From Rotaria socialis (lineage: Eukaryota; Rotifera; Eurotatoria; Philodinida; Philodinidae): DNA of 64,000 bases. This document shows, piece by piece, positions 25,502 through 37,377 of the stretch. The notes below the pieces were generated by a model. That model worked only from the letters and a program-made list of their open reading frames with translations, had not been told where the DNA came from and did not search any database. The stretch is taken from assembly GCA_905331475.1 (NCBI GenBank), contig CAJNYU010003776.1:62001-126000 (forward strand), in the 5' to 3' direction. Numbering within the stretch: position 1 is the first letter of the stretch; every line of letters begins with the position of its first letter. The translations under genes and the position numbers were made by a program.

Positions 25502-28500
25502 ATGTCAGCAGCGTCTTATCATAATGCATCATTTTCCACTAACGGTGGTGGAGATCGTGGACGAAAACGTAATTCTATTGTTATATTTCAATATTCAATT
25601 TCATTATATATTTCTAGCTCGTTATGACACACGTAATAAAGATATTGGGCCACCACCTCATCATTATTATCAGCGTCGTCCATTATCACCAGTTTCAGTT
25701 GGAGATGTCTGTAATCGTATTAGTAAAGTGTCATTCGACAATTATCCTCGCAAAGCAAGTACTCGAATCCGTAATCGTTCCGCAGAACCTCATCAATCAG
25801 ATAAACCTTATGATAATCGTCCACCATCAGTTAGTGCTATTCGATCTGTTGTACCCGATCGATTAAAACAAGATCAACTCCCTATTTGTTCTCGACCAGA
25901 TTCAGGTGGTACGAAAGGACATAATATTACTCTTTATACAAATCATTTTAAATGTAATTTACCTGACAATCTTGCCATTGTAAGAGTTATATTTGTTGAA
26001 AAACTAAACTTTACAAAAAGAATACGTTTCGCTGTTTTAGAATCAATATACTGTTCATGTGAATGTATTTAAACGTGGCAAATGGTGTAATGCAAACAAA
26101 CGTCAACATAATCGTTTTGAAATAGTTCAAAAAATTCTCCATCGAGAAGCAGATAACCTACCGTTTGTATGGTAAATGAAAAAAAGATTATTTATCAATT
26201 TGATTTTTAGCTAGTCCAGTTAGACTTCTAATCGATTTCTGATCTATGTAAATCTTGTTTTCAAATTTATTTGAACTCAATGACCCTAAAGATATCGCTT
26301 TTCGACTTATTGCAAGTTTCAGAATACCTGATGCGCTTTTCTGCTTATTTAGGTTTGATGATGGTAATTTTCTTTATTCTCGTGAATTACTACTTGATAA
26401 AGCTAAAACTTATGAAATAGCAATAAAAAATCAACTATATCAATTGGCTATAAAAGATATGTCAGATCGTGTTACAGTTGCCGATATGTGGCAATATGTT
26501 CAAAGTAAAACACCCTATAAGCGTCCTCAAGATTTAATACGTATGCTTGAAACATTACTTAAACAAACAATTCGTTCACGTATGGTTTGCATTCGCAATC
26601 AATTCTTTGAAAAAAATCAAACATTATACGATAGTGGTTCGTATTTCTTTTTTTTTAAATAAAAATGAAATAGTCTCGTTCGATTTATTATTATAGGACC
26701 ATTTCAAAATAGCGGCTTTGCTTTAGCTCAAGGCTTCTATCAAGCTATGTTTGTTACACAAATTGGACCCACATTAACCATCGATACAAAATGTTCATGT
26801 TTTTATCGAAATATTGATATGATACATTTCATATCAATTTATCTAGGAAGAGATATAACAATCAATGGGGGTACGATGTCTCATGATGATAAACATGTTT
26901 TGTCAAGAATGAAATGTTTGGACATCATTACCGTTGAAACACGACATACAAATAATAAAAGTAAAAAAAGGATATTCTTATTCGAATGTTGACGTTCGTG
27001 TTTTTTTAGTGGTTTATAACATTCGAGGTTTCGGTGAGAATGCTGATTCTCATCCAGTAACATTAGACGGGCCGGATGGAGATTCACGTAAAATGTCTGT
27101 AACGCAATTTCTTGCTGAAAAATATCAAATTAGATTAAAATATCCTCGTTTACCAACACTTGAATGTGTGAACAAAGGAGCACAGAATTCATCATTTATT
27201 CCAATTGAATTATGTTTCGTTGAAGAATGGCAAATAGTTGATCGTTCGCTAATGACAACAGAACAAAATGCTGAAAAATCTAAGCGCTCTATTTTATTAC
27301 CTAAAATACGTTGCAATAAAACGATGACTATTGCCAACGAAAGAAATTTCAACAATGATCCATATTTGAAACATTTATCAATGGTCATTGATACCAATAA
27401 AATGTTACAAGTTAAAGCACGTGTACTTGATCCGCCTAATATTGTCTACCGAAATAATCGTATTGTTTCCGTTACCATTGGCAAATGGCTTATGAAAGGA
27501 AATCAACTACAACAAGCGACACGTGTTCATAAAGTAATTTAGCTTTTCCGTAGGGTTGATTTGTTAATAAAATGTTTTAGTGGGAAATGATTTTAGTTAA
27601 AGATGGCAAACGTGAACCAGGACATATGGATATGCAAAAATTAGATGAATTTTGTAATATGTTACCGGAAGTAAGTCAATATAAATACTATTAGTGAAAA
27701 TTAAATATGAGTTCGGAACTTTGCTTTTAGACTACACGACGTTATGGAATTCAAATGAATCCTCATTTTGACACGAAAATAATATCTCATCATGAAATTC
27801 GCCAATGTGTTCATGATTTACATGCGAGTGGTGCTGAATTTGGTTTATTTATATTAATTGGCGATTGTCCTGAATCATATCAAACCATCAAACGTTGTGC
27901 ACTACAAGAATTTGGTATTATTACACTTTGTAAGATCGATTTTAATGTTTCACCGAAGAATATTTCCTATGCTATATTTGAAAATAGGCTGTGATTTAGG
28001 TTCAATACGAAAACAAAATAATCCTGGCAAACTTGTAAGTATTTTTTGTTTTGTTTTAGCACGATGAAATTTTGTTTTCTCTCAAAATATTTCAGAATGC
28101 TTATATTGAAAATGTTGCACAAAAAATCAATGCACGTTTAGGTGGTATTAATTCAACAATCTCATTTAAGAAAATTTTCCTTGATCAACCGAAATCAGAT
28201 GGTGATGTTTTTATGTTTATCGGTGCTGATGTATCTCATGTTGTCGTTTCTGAACGTAAACCCTCAATAGCAGCTGTTGTTGCAAGTGTATCGCCAACAT
28301 CAACACAATATATATGTCGTTCAAGCGAACAACGACCTGTGAACGATAAAAAATATTCACTAGAAGTTATTAAAGATTTTCAACCTATGACACGTGATCT
28401 TTTACATGTATTTGTACAAACAAATAAACAGTATCCAACGAAAATTGTTGTTTATCGAGATGGTGTAGGTAAGAAATTTGATTTTGTTTTGCAGAGTTAT

Positions 28501-29379
28501 TGATGAAAACATTTAAGATAGAAATCTAGACCGTAAAATATGTAACCATTTCACTGCCACGGACGACGAGGGAATGAATTTGACAGCTACAGGATATTTT
28601 ATAGAACTTGTACTGACTGTTTATTTAATTGTTTTCATTGTTTAGATGAAGGACATTTTCAAAAAATACTTGATAATGAAGTGCAAGCACTTAAAAATGC
28701 TTGTCTAGGTAAATTAAGATTGTTATTGTCAAAAATAAAAATTCAAAAATTTTCCCTATAGAGGTTTATGGTCATCGTCCGTTGCCAAAAATCACATTTG
28801 TTATCATAAAAAAATCACATAATACTCGTTTCTTTGCTCATGATGGTCAACGTATAACAAATATGGTTGCGGGAACAGTCATTGATACAACGATTGTACA
28901 TCCACGTCAATTTGATTTTTATCTAAATTCTCATGCCGGTGCACTTGGTACCAATGTTTGTTCTTATTATCATGTTTTGTATAATGAAATTGAATTTACT
29001 AGTGACGAATTGCAACAATTAACTTTTTGGGTAAAACAAAGTAGTAATATGTTTTTTTATTTGAAGTATTTTGTTGATTATTAGCTTTGTCATACTGATG
29101 TACGATGTACAAAAGCTGTAAAATGTCCAGCAGCTGCTCGGTATGCTCATACAGTGGCTTATCATGCAAGATACTTCGAAAAAGAACCCTATCAAACAAC
29201 AACATCACAATATCATTCAAATCGAGATGCTACGCAGTAAATTCGAATTTTCGTTTTGTTTTTACTATAAAATCAATGAATTAATTTCTAGAGATGAAGA
29301 TGATCTTACTCTAGAAGATATCAAAAGTAATCTGATTATGGTTAATAAAAATGTTAAAAATATGATGTGGTTTACATAA
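25502..29379 (+). CDS. AGO: Argonaute protein with intact DEDH slicer tetrad
   Basis: Fourteen exons (25502-25568, 25618-25979, 26041-26171, 26353-26636, 26697-26960, 27010-27533, 27581-27670, 27731-27929, 27988-28034, 28096-28468, 28646-28708, 28762-29030, 29085-29236, 29292-29379) encode about 970 aa. An Arg/Ser/Pro-rich N-terminal extension of about 130 residues precedes the N domain (TLYTNHFKCNLP). The PAZ region reads HPVTLDGPDG and FLAEKYQIRLKYPRLPTLEC. MID reads FILIGDCPESYQTIKRCALQ and INARLGGINS. PIWI has all four catalytic positions: D in FIGADVSH, E in SLEVIKDF, D in VVYRDGV, H in SYYHVLYNE. The closing segment LCHTDVRCTKAVKCPAAARY is typical of the AGO rather than PIWI clade. It binds a small RNA guide and could cleave targets. 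An exon-like open frame at 26255-26352 was treated as intron because skipping it restores the canonical W-F-D-D-G-N-F-L-Y segment. Confidence 0.92.
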
Positions 29380-30397
29380 CGTGACGTTATTGGAACTGAT
29401 GTTTTTATTCGTTTCTTTTTTAGAGAAAGATTGATCTAACTTAACATGTCACTACATATTTGTGTTACTTTTCTGCACTGTTATATTGTTTTGTTTTACG
29501 TTATAGCTAACTATACAGTTCATATTCTTGTAATGTAATGTTTTCAGCATTCAAGCAAACTTATAATAAACAAGAAGAAAATAGAAGAAAACTTCAAAGT
29601 TTCAATGCTCAAATTCTGTATGAATAGTACTCAAGGATGTTTTTCTTCCGGCGAAGTTTTGAAATTTCATTAATATAGTCATATCGACAGGAGCAAATGG
29701 GAAGCAATTTTTTATAGCGGATTGTTAATGTAAAATAGCGAAAAGTTGCTTTCATGAATTATCAACGGATGTTTTTTTTTGTCGTCTGCTTGCTTGAAAA
29801 TAGAACATGATTCACAAAAACAAACAAAGTACCAATGCTGAGTAACACCATTGTCGTAGATAAGAAGAAGGTGACGAAATACGATCGTAGTATTTTTTCC
29901 GTATTCTTATCGTGTCTATTTTTACCAAGATAATTTATTACTAGCTTGTTTTTGATCTTATGTTGTAAAGAAAAGACACGATGAAACTAGTTAGTCTATA
30001 GGAGCTTGCTGTAACTAGAGCGTATCGAAATGTAAAGTGATGAGGTCAATAGCGAATGTGTTTAAAAACAGAAACAAAAATAATCTATCCGATGATGACA
30101 GTTTTTGTTTTATGTCTATCAAAACTAGCAGATGTTCCGTACATTGTTTTTCTGTAAGTGGGAAATTTGTCACTCGACATTACTAAATTAAAGAAGTAAA
30201 TTTTCTATACAATTGACAGTGTATCATCCAATGGATGTCGCCATCATTCGATATAGGATAGGATATCTCTGAATACGAAGGGCTCAAGTATGATCCAATT
30301 AACAAATTGATTTATCACAATACCCAAAACTCCATCCATACAGTAGAAATTTTTAACAAAAAAAAATAAATACTATCTAAACTCGAAGAATCTTACT
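29380..30397. other. Argonaute 3' UTR and intergenic DNA
   Basis: About 1 kb AT-rich, no other gene recognised. The end holds the promoter of the small cysteine-rich gene. Confidence 0.5.
29565..29570 (+). terminator. Polyadenylation signal of Argonaute gene
   Basis: AATAAA about 190 nt past the Argonaute stop codon. Confidence 0.4.
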
Positions 30398-30728
30398 ATG
30401 ATATCAAAAATTGATATGCTCATATTTTTCTTATTTATTTTGATTGGAACAACAAGTAAATCTTCTTTTGGTTGTTAATTTCAAGGTTACAAAGCATTTT
30501 TATTTCTTCTCATTTTACATAGTGTGTAATAGAGACCAGGAAGAGGATGTCATGGATAGCGTGTGTTCATTTGGTGGAAATGCCGCTTGCCGCACGTATT
30601 GTTTCTTTACACAAGGTTCGATGACTGGCCAATGTGATGCAAATAATGACTGTATTTGCAATTCAACACTAACCACCAATGACAATGCTGTTATAACAGA
30701 AGTCGAAATACTTGTCATTAACAAATAA
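30398..30728 (+). CDS. Defensin-like secreted cysteine-rich peptide (CS-alpha-beta)
   Basis: Two exons (30398-30455 and 30523-30728; 67-nt intron) encode 87 aa. The first 19-20 residues are a hydrophobic signal peptide (IDMLIFFLFILIGTT), with the intron at its end, as is common in secreted peptide genes. The mature part carries the CS-alpha-beta defensin spacing: a Cys in DSVC, the CxxxC helix motif in ACRTYC, then GQC and CIC (CxC). One extra Cys just after the signal peptide is unpaired in this scheme. The C-terminal tail after CIC (about 22 residues, acidic and hydrophobic) is longer than in typical defensins. A role as a secreted antimicrobial peptide is inferred from the motif only; other CS-alpha-beta peptides act on ion channels. 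A polyadenylation signal lies at 30769. Confidence 0.7.
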
Positions 30729-33461
30729 ACCTTACCCCGAGTTTTCATACAAACACTGAACTTCTATAAATAAATTGTGATATCAAAATATCTAAAGAAT
30801 ACGTGCAGTATTCTTGCTAGTTTTTTGTGCCATACTTTACTAATTAACAAGATCTAGGTCTGCGCGTGATGCGCTTGTAGAAGTTTTGACAAGCTCTTAA
30901 ATATATACTCTCATTTATGCACTCTGTATTAGATTATCGAAGAAAAAGAAAAAGAAAAAAGTAATTGTTTTCCTCACGATTCACCAACTCATTGAATTCA
31001 AGATAACTTCTATGATGAAAAAAGTTTACATGAATTCTTGGCATTTATCCAATAATAATATAGAACATGCGACATATTAGTACAGCTTCTTCATTAAAAC
31101 TTGATTCACAAATAATACATGGTTAAGTTTATGAGAAAATGAGCCACTGCCGACATTCTTGAAGAACTTGATTGCTATTATTCACATGCGATTTAAAAAC
31201 ATGCCAATGCTAAAGTCACGTTTTATCGCAATTGTGATCGAAGAAACGATTTTTGCGGAAAAGAAAATGGCAATGAATCAAAATGGTAGATTGCTATTTA
31301 ATCGTTGATATCGATAATCGATTGCTGATTGACAATTTATTAGACAACTATTCCAAAATTAATGTAGCAGAGAGAGTCACCTATGATCTCTGCAGAGTTA
31401 TTTTTAGTCTTAATGCCATTGATATAAGACATTTGTAAAAAAAAAACTTTCTTCCTCAGTGCTATCAAGCTATGTGGAATGTCGCATGCACTAATGAGCT
31501 TTCATTTGTTTGATGTGCTAAGCAGTGTTCATGATTTAGCTAAAAACTAGACAATGAGACTTTTAGCGAAGGCAGTAAATGCAGCATTGCATTAAATTTT
31601 ATCGTCTATAAAGCGCTTTTTAACTGGTTGCAAGTGCAGCTCTAAGCTCTTGAATCTAATATACATACATGATTAAAAACGACGCAAAAATAAATGGCAA
31701 TACCAACTGTATGCGTATTCCCGTTAAGATAACATCGTGCATATCAAATAAAAGGTACGTGTCTAGATTGCAACTGAAAGATAAGAATCCTTGATGATGG
31801 CGGTGAAATGGTAGTGTTGCCTACATTCTCATAATTGTGTAAGAAGTGATGCATAGTAATGACATCGATGATAGGAAAATACCATAATTATGTCGATGAC
31901 CGATATGTCAAAGTATTTTAATGCTAAAATATTCGATGTCTATGTTTATTTCACAAGTCATAAGGCGAATAGACGTTGAAAGATTAATTTAAAGCCATCA
32001 AACATTTGGCAAACGAAAAAAAATAAACACACAACTGATAGATGTGAAAAACTTTTGTCATTCAATATACTTTATAACGCTGTCAAACATTTATAATCAT
32101 TGGTATGCACTTAATATGACCGTCAAAAAGTTTCATTCATCCAAGCTAGAAATATTTCATAAAACAACTTGTTCAAGATCGATCATGTTACGACATTTCT
32201 CTATTGCTAATAGAATCATACTGTGACATCGAATAGTAATAATAATTGATTGGTCTCTTATTTTGTATTTGTTTCTATGATTATTACATAACTTCAATCT
32301 TGTACGAAAAAGTATTGACTTTTTATGTAATTCTTTTTTTTTCTTCTTTCTCATCGTATTCAGCACGAGAACAATTGTCGTGTTTCGTAATACCATCTAG
32401 CTAAGTATATCAATTTTTCACTTTCTTTCCGAAAATATATTCCTGCTCGTAATGTAGAACAGATTAACATTGGTTAGTCTTATTTGAAACTATAAAATTC
32501 ATCAGATGGTATGGTCATCCGATTTCTTTTCGGGGTACTCTTCTACTTGAATGATTCAATCGATTGAGATATTAATATTGTCGGAATAGAACAATACATT
32601 CTTTGTTCAAACATTTCAGTTGGTACCTGACATCGAAATACGATGAGAATTTTGTTTTTTTAATAATATTTTTATTTAGTCCTTCTTATCATTAAAAAAA
32701 AAGGAAGTTTTCATTGTCTATTGACGTCACAAAACACAAATAGATCGTGGGATGGCTATCTTCTGCCCCTATTCATATCGAATAACACGATTGATATTTA
32801 ACATATGACGACTCAGATATATTTCTATAGTCACATCGAATTCCTTTCGGCAGTTGTCCCGTAGTGGTCTATGTCTCTAGTTTATTCATAATAATGTGAT
32901 ACGAATTTAATGCTGCAATCTTCAATTTTATTAAATAAACATAGACTATACTACGTAAAAAGATCTTCGACTGAATCAAATGTCCACATGGCTAAGACAG
33001 ACCACATTTGGAATGCTATTTTTCATAAACTTAGTTGTTGCTAAAGATAGTTTTTGTACAAGAAAAACATTGCATTCGTAATTATAGTACAAGAAATTGG
33101 TAAACAACAGAAAAAGACTTCGGAGTAATTATCATAACAAAAAAAAAAGAGACGGAGAGACGATCCAAGCCTCTGTTAAACATCTATATTACCCGTGATA
33201 ATCCACCGAGACTCAGATATTCATTCGCATGATTATTCAAAATCTATCGCATATTTTTGTTTTTATTTATCTATATGTGCAATGAGTGGTACAGAAATAG
33301 GAAAACAGATGAATGCGCACGCAACATAAGCAAATATCATAAGCAACTGTGCTGTCACTGAGTAGAAGAAAAAAACAAGGAAAAAAAGCACACCGGGCAG
33401 ACATATAAACATGCGCACTCGAAATAAATCTATGTACATTTTTCACAAATGCAATATGATA
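30729..33461. other. 2.7-kb gene-free region
   Basis: AT-rich with no open frame resembling a protein family, no tRNA-like fold noticed and no clear repeat. It includes the 3' flank of the minus-strand RBR ligase, with a minus-strand AATAAA near 33262. Confidence 0.5.
30769..30774 (+). terminator. Polyadenylation signal of defensin-like gene
   Basis: AATAAA about 40 nt after the stop. Confidence 0.5.
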
Positions 33462-35415
33462 TTAATGTTCAGCAGTCATCGAATGATGACGATTGATAGA
33501 TGAAGGATAAGTCACTGTTAAATTATGCAAACTTCGACTGAGACCTTTTCGTACAGCTGACGCTGGCGTTGTTGGACATGTACGAAAACCGGATGGAGAA
33601 TTATTCGATTCGTCTTTATCATCATCATGAGCAATTAATTGTTCAACATTCATGTCAGCAAAAACGGATAATGGAAAATCTGCATCAACGTCATTTTCAC
33701 TCCTTGCAATATATTCTTCATCTAAGATTTGTGCAATAGATAATCCTCCCATTTGTTGTCTTAAAGCACGCATAATATTAACAGAACCAAAATCACCATG
33801 TAAATCAAATTGAAATGTAGTAGGAGGTAATACTGGCGGATCATCAAGATCCGGTTCAATTAAAAATGGCGTACCAATAGGATAGTTTGCTGCTGCATTT
33901 GCTCGACGACGAGCACGTGCATGTCTAACAAGTCGATAGACTCCGAATGGTGGTAAAACAGTTATAGCTGCCGTTACAGCACCAGCAACAATAATTGGTG
34001 AAGCAACAACAACACCAGTTGCAATCATACCACGAATCGTACGACGAAGCCATGGTTTTTCAGGATAAAAATTGTACGGACATCCGAACATACTATAAAA
34101 AGTTTAAATAAATATTAAAGATAATTTAAACAAGATATAGAATAAACCTGAATCTGTTACTATGTTGACCAATAAATGGAATTTGATTATAGCGTCGCCC
34201 ACATAGATAACAAAATTCACATGAACACGATTGGCATGTCATATGAGGACAACCTGTTGAAATCAAATATTATATAATTAAATAAACATATTTTAAATGA
34301 AATAATAAAAAAAAAAGACATGCCTCCAGCTCGTTGTATAAGTGAAGAACATTTTGGACATTTTCTTGCATTCCATTGTTCTTCATTTTTTTGATTGATC
34401 CATTTTAATAAAAGTCTATCGCCTTTAATAAATTGTTTACATGTTAAATTTTCGTGCCAAGGTGCTGAACAACGAAAACACCAGACAAGCGAACACTCGG
34501 AACATTGAACTTGTTTGGGAATTTTCTTATTATTTTCTTTTTTAGTTTTTTTAGTTTTTTCCAACGGAATAGATTTCGTGGTATCCAAAGAATACAGATG
34601 ACAACAGCGAGGACCTAAACTCAATGAATATAATTTTTTTGAAAAACAAACAAAAGCTTTTCGTTCTCACATGTCTTAGCGCGTGGATTTTGATTAGCAT
34701 TTAAATATAACTTCAGATAACGTTCGTGTAATGGAGGATCGTATCGTACAAAATTTACTATCGATTCCCTTGTTAAATATTTGTTGCATTCATTCGATAC
34801 ACACGGAATTTTAATTCGACCATCACCTATTGCCGATGATATATGTGCTCGCCAACAACTATTACAACAAAGAAAATAACAGCATGGAGATACTTGTAAT
34901 ACTGCTTGTTCCAAACAAATAGGGCACGGCGAACTAACATAGTTGGGTGGCGTTGGAAATGATTGTGGATAGAGTAAATAGTCAATGATTGTTTCATCAT
35001 CATCATCAAACGAAACATTATCACCATCACTTACAGTAGCTGTCTTTTCAGCATCTGTCAGTAGTTCTTGTAACTTATCATTATCGTTGAGTAGACGACC
35101 TTCAGCGGCGGAAGTCGCCGTAATCTCAATATTATTAGATAGTACTGGTGTATTAGTTAGTGACTGTCGACGACGAATCGATTGTGCAATGGAGCCTGTC
35201 TCAATACAATAAATCGTCAGTGAACCTGTCGATGATGCTGCTGACAATGTTGAATTTATTGATGGTGCTGATGTCATAGCGCTCACATTCAGTTTGTTTG
35301 ACAGAGAACGACAAATAAGATAATTAACATCAGGAGTGTCCAGTGAGTTCGATTCTTTATTTACACGCAGCGCGGACGGAACATCAGTTGAGCTAGATAA
35401 ATATTGCTCAGCCAT
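33462..35415 (-). CDS. RNF217: RBR-type E3 ubiquitin ligase, RNF217-like
   Basis: Four exons (35415-34671, 34614-34324, 34253-34148, 34092-33462) encode 590 aa. A disordered Ser/Thr-rich N-terminus (to about 165) is followed by RING1 (SPCPICLEQ... CCYFLCCNSCW), IBR (VQCSECSLVWCFRCSAPWHE) and RING2. RING2 is ARKCPKCSSLIQRAGGCPHM followed by TCQSCSCEFCYLCG, with the catalytic Cys in GGCPHM. Next comes an RNF217-type segment SMFGCPYNFYPEKPWLRR, a hydrophobic transmembrane stretch (about 400-430) and a long acidic C-terminal tail. RBR ligases receive ubiquitin on the RING2 Cys from an E2 before transfer. The segment after RING2 is close to vertebrate RNF217, which sets it apart from RNF19 and RNF144. 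The intron between exons 2 and 3 is GC-AG. It was chosen because the Cys-Pro-His-Met-Thr motif is restored in frame. Confidence 0.85.
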
Positions 35416-37377
35416 CTAAAAGTAGAATCAACGATATGACGCTGTCGTTTTTTCTTGCCATTTCGTAAGAAAAAAAATGAAATTCTAACAACGCAAAAAA
35501 GAATATTGTCGCGAAATGCAGCTTCGTTATTCTACATTATGATAAATTATATACAGAAAGAAGAAGATGAAGAAGAAAAAAAAACTGGACGAAACTACTA
35601 CAGTCGTTAATAGAATAAAACATCATTAAAAGTGATAGTAAATAGATAAATCTCATTGACGTAAGACACATCAGCTTCGTTCACTCACTTTTTTTTTGCT
35701 GTGTTAGCTTTCTCTTTCATCTTTTTCTTTTTTCTGTACATTACGACGATCAGCAGTGAACATGCATGCGTCTACTCGTAAAAGTTTCTATCTTTCTCTC
35801 TCGATTTTTATTCTCTTAGTAAGATTGTGTACGTGTATGTATGTGGGTGTCTGTTCTCTTTTTTCCTTTCTTTCACGGTGCATATGTTGACGACATCCAA
35901 CACAATTTGTTATTTGCCTCGACTTGACATGGCTTGCAAAAACGAGAGAAAACGAGAGAATAGTCGTCATTTTCTTTTCTCCTTTCTGTTTAACTACGCT
36001 TACTTCTCCCAAAAAAAAAGTGTCCCTTTATAGTTATGTAGGGCGTAGGCTGTAGCTTTGTCAGAATAGAGAAAGGCAAGCAAAAAAAGAAGAAAAAAAA
36101 AGAAATCTAGCTAAATGCCTCGCATCACACAAATAGCGACAAAAGAAGGAGAAAAAAATAAGCTAAGATGATTGTCATTTTTACAGAATGGTGAAAAACA
36201 ACGACGAAAGAATATGAGAAGTAAAATTATTTGAAAAAACCATCTACGTAGATTCTTGTTTGCCATGATGATTGAAACTGAGAAAACTCTAGAGTATGAC
36301 AAATTTGTCTATTGCTGTCGAGTTGTACACATTATGGCTTCTTTATTGAATACTTATCCAATAGTTTTCTTTTTGTTTTGCCTATTCTGTCAGAAGAATT
36401 ATGAAAAATGTAACTGTTAGAAAGATATCGAACTGTGTAAATAATATGATGTATAGATATTTTCCGGCGACAACTTATCCTTGACAAAGTCATAATAACG
36501 TCGAAGATTTCTTTGTTTTTGCCTCTCATGAAACTTAGAATTTAGAGAAGGATTAAATAATTGTAAAAATCCAAGTTTGATAACCTCACCAATACAAACT
36601 ATACAGTACGATATATCCCATCGTTATTGACTCGAGTATGTTAATCAGTTATTAGCTAAGACATTAACTTTTTATCTGATTCAACGATACTGTTATATTC
36701 ATTAGGAATCAAGGACGTGTTGATTTTAGATTAATAAAATCAATTAGCGTTTATGTAAATACAACTGCGATCTTAATTTTTGCTTTTCTTGTATCCAAAA
36801 GCGGAACTCAAGAAACTTTCTTTTCCGATTGGTAGTAACATCGTCAAGTTTATATCCTTGCATTTTATTAATATATAATATATTTAAGCCTATGTACTTT
36901 TTATTCAAATTACATTTCATTGATAACTAAGTATATATTCATACCTTTAAACTTCATTTACAACACAGGGCAAAAAGTTCGATGTACGATATGATGGAAA
37001 TTGAGCTAAGTTTTTGTTGACTACACATACACACGCAAACTGAAAATGCAACCAAAACAGATCGATAAGTTCCAGTTGAAAAAAGTTAGGATCATTATTT
37101 TAAATAAACAAAGCAGATCGATATGAACAACTACATTGAGATTGGCAAGAGCGCTAGTGATAAGAGGAGGAAACTCGTGCATTTTTTTTAAACCACTGAC
37201 AAAAACATGAACAATGAAAAAAAAGAAATTAAGATAATCATAATACAACATAATACCATCACGAGAGAAAAGAAAAATATATACTGCGGCTATGATCGCA
37301 TCACGTTCTACATTTGTTAAATAGACAACGAAAGAGGTAAATATTGGATGAATTGGCGCGTAAAAAAATAACTTGAA
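35416..37377. other. Intergenic region between RNF217-like gene and hexokinase
   Basis: About 2 kb, AT-rich with many pyrimidine runs. It holds the RNF217-like promoter at the left and the hexokinase 3' flank at the right. Small open frames lack family similarity. Confidence 0.5.

Noticed and set aside
26255-26352. Open frame (FSNLFELNDP...) fused to the left of Argonaute exon 4
   Set aside because: Joining exon 3 to 26353 restores the canonical Argonaute W-F-D-D-G-N-F-L-Y segment in phase. The extra frame has no Argonaute similarity and no in-frame link upstream.
36332-36529. Small frames in the 35.4-37.4 kb intergenic region
   Set aside because: Short, compositionally biased, both strands equally open; typical of AT-rich non-coding DNA.
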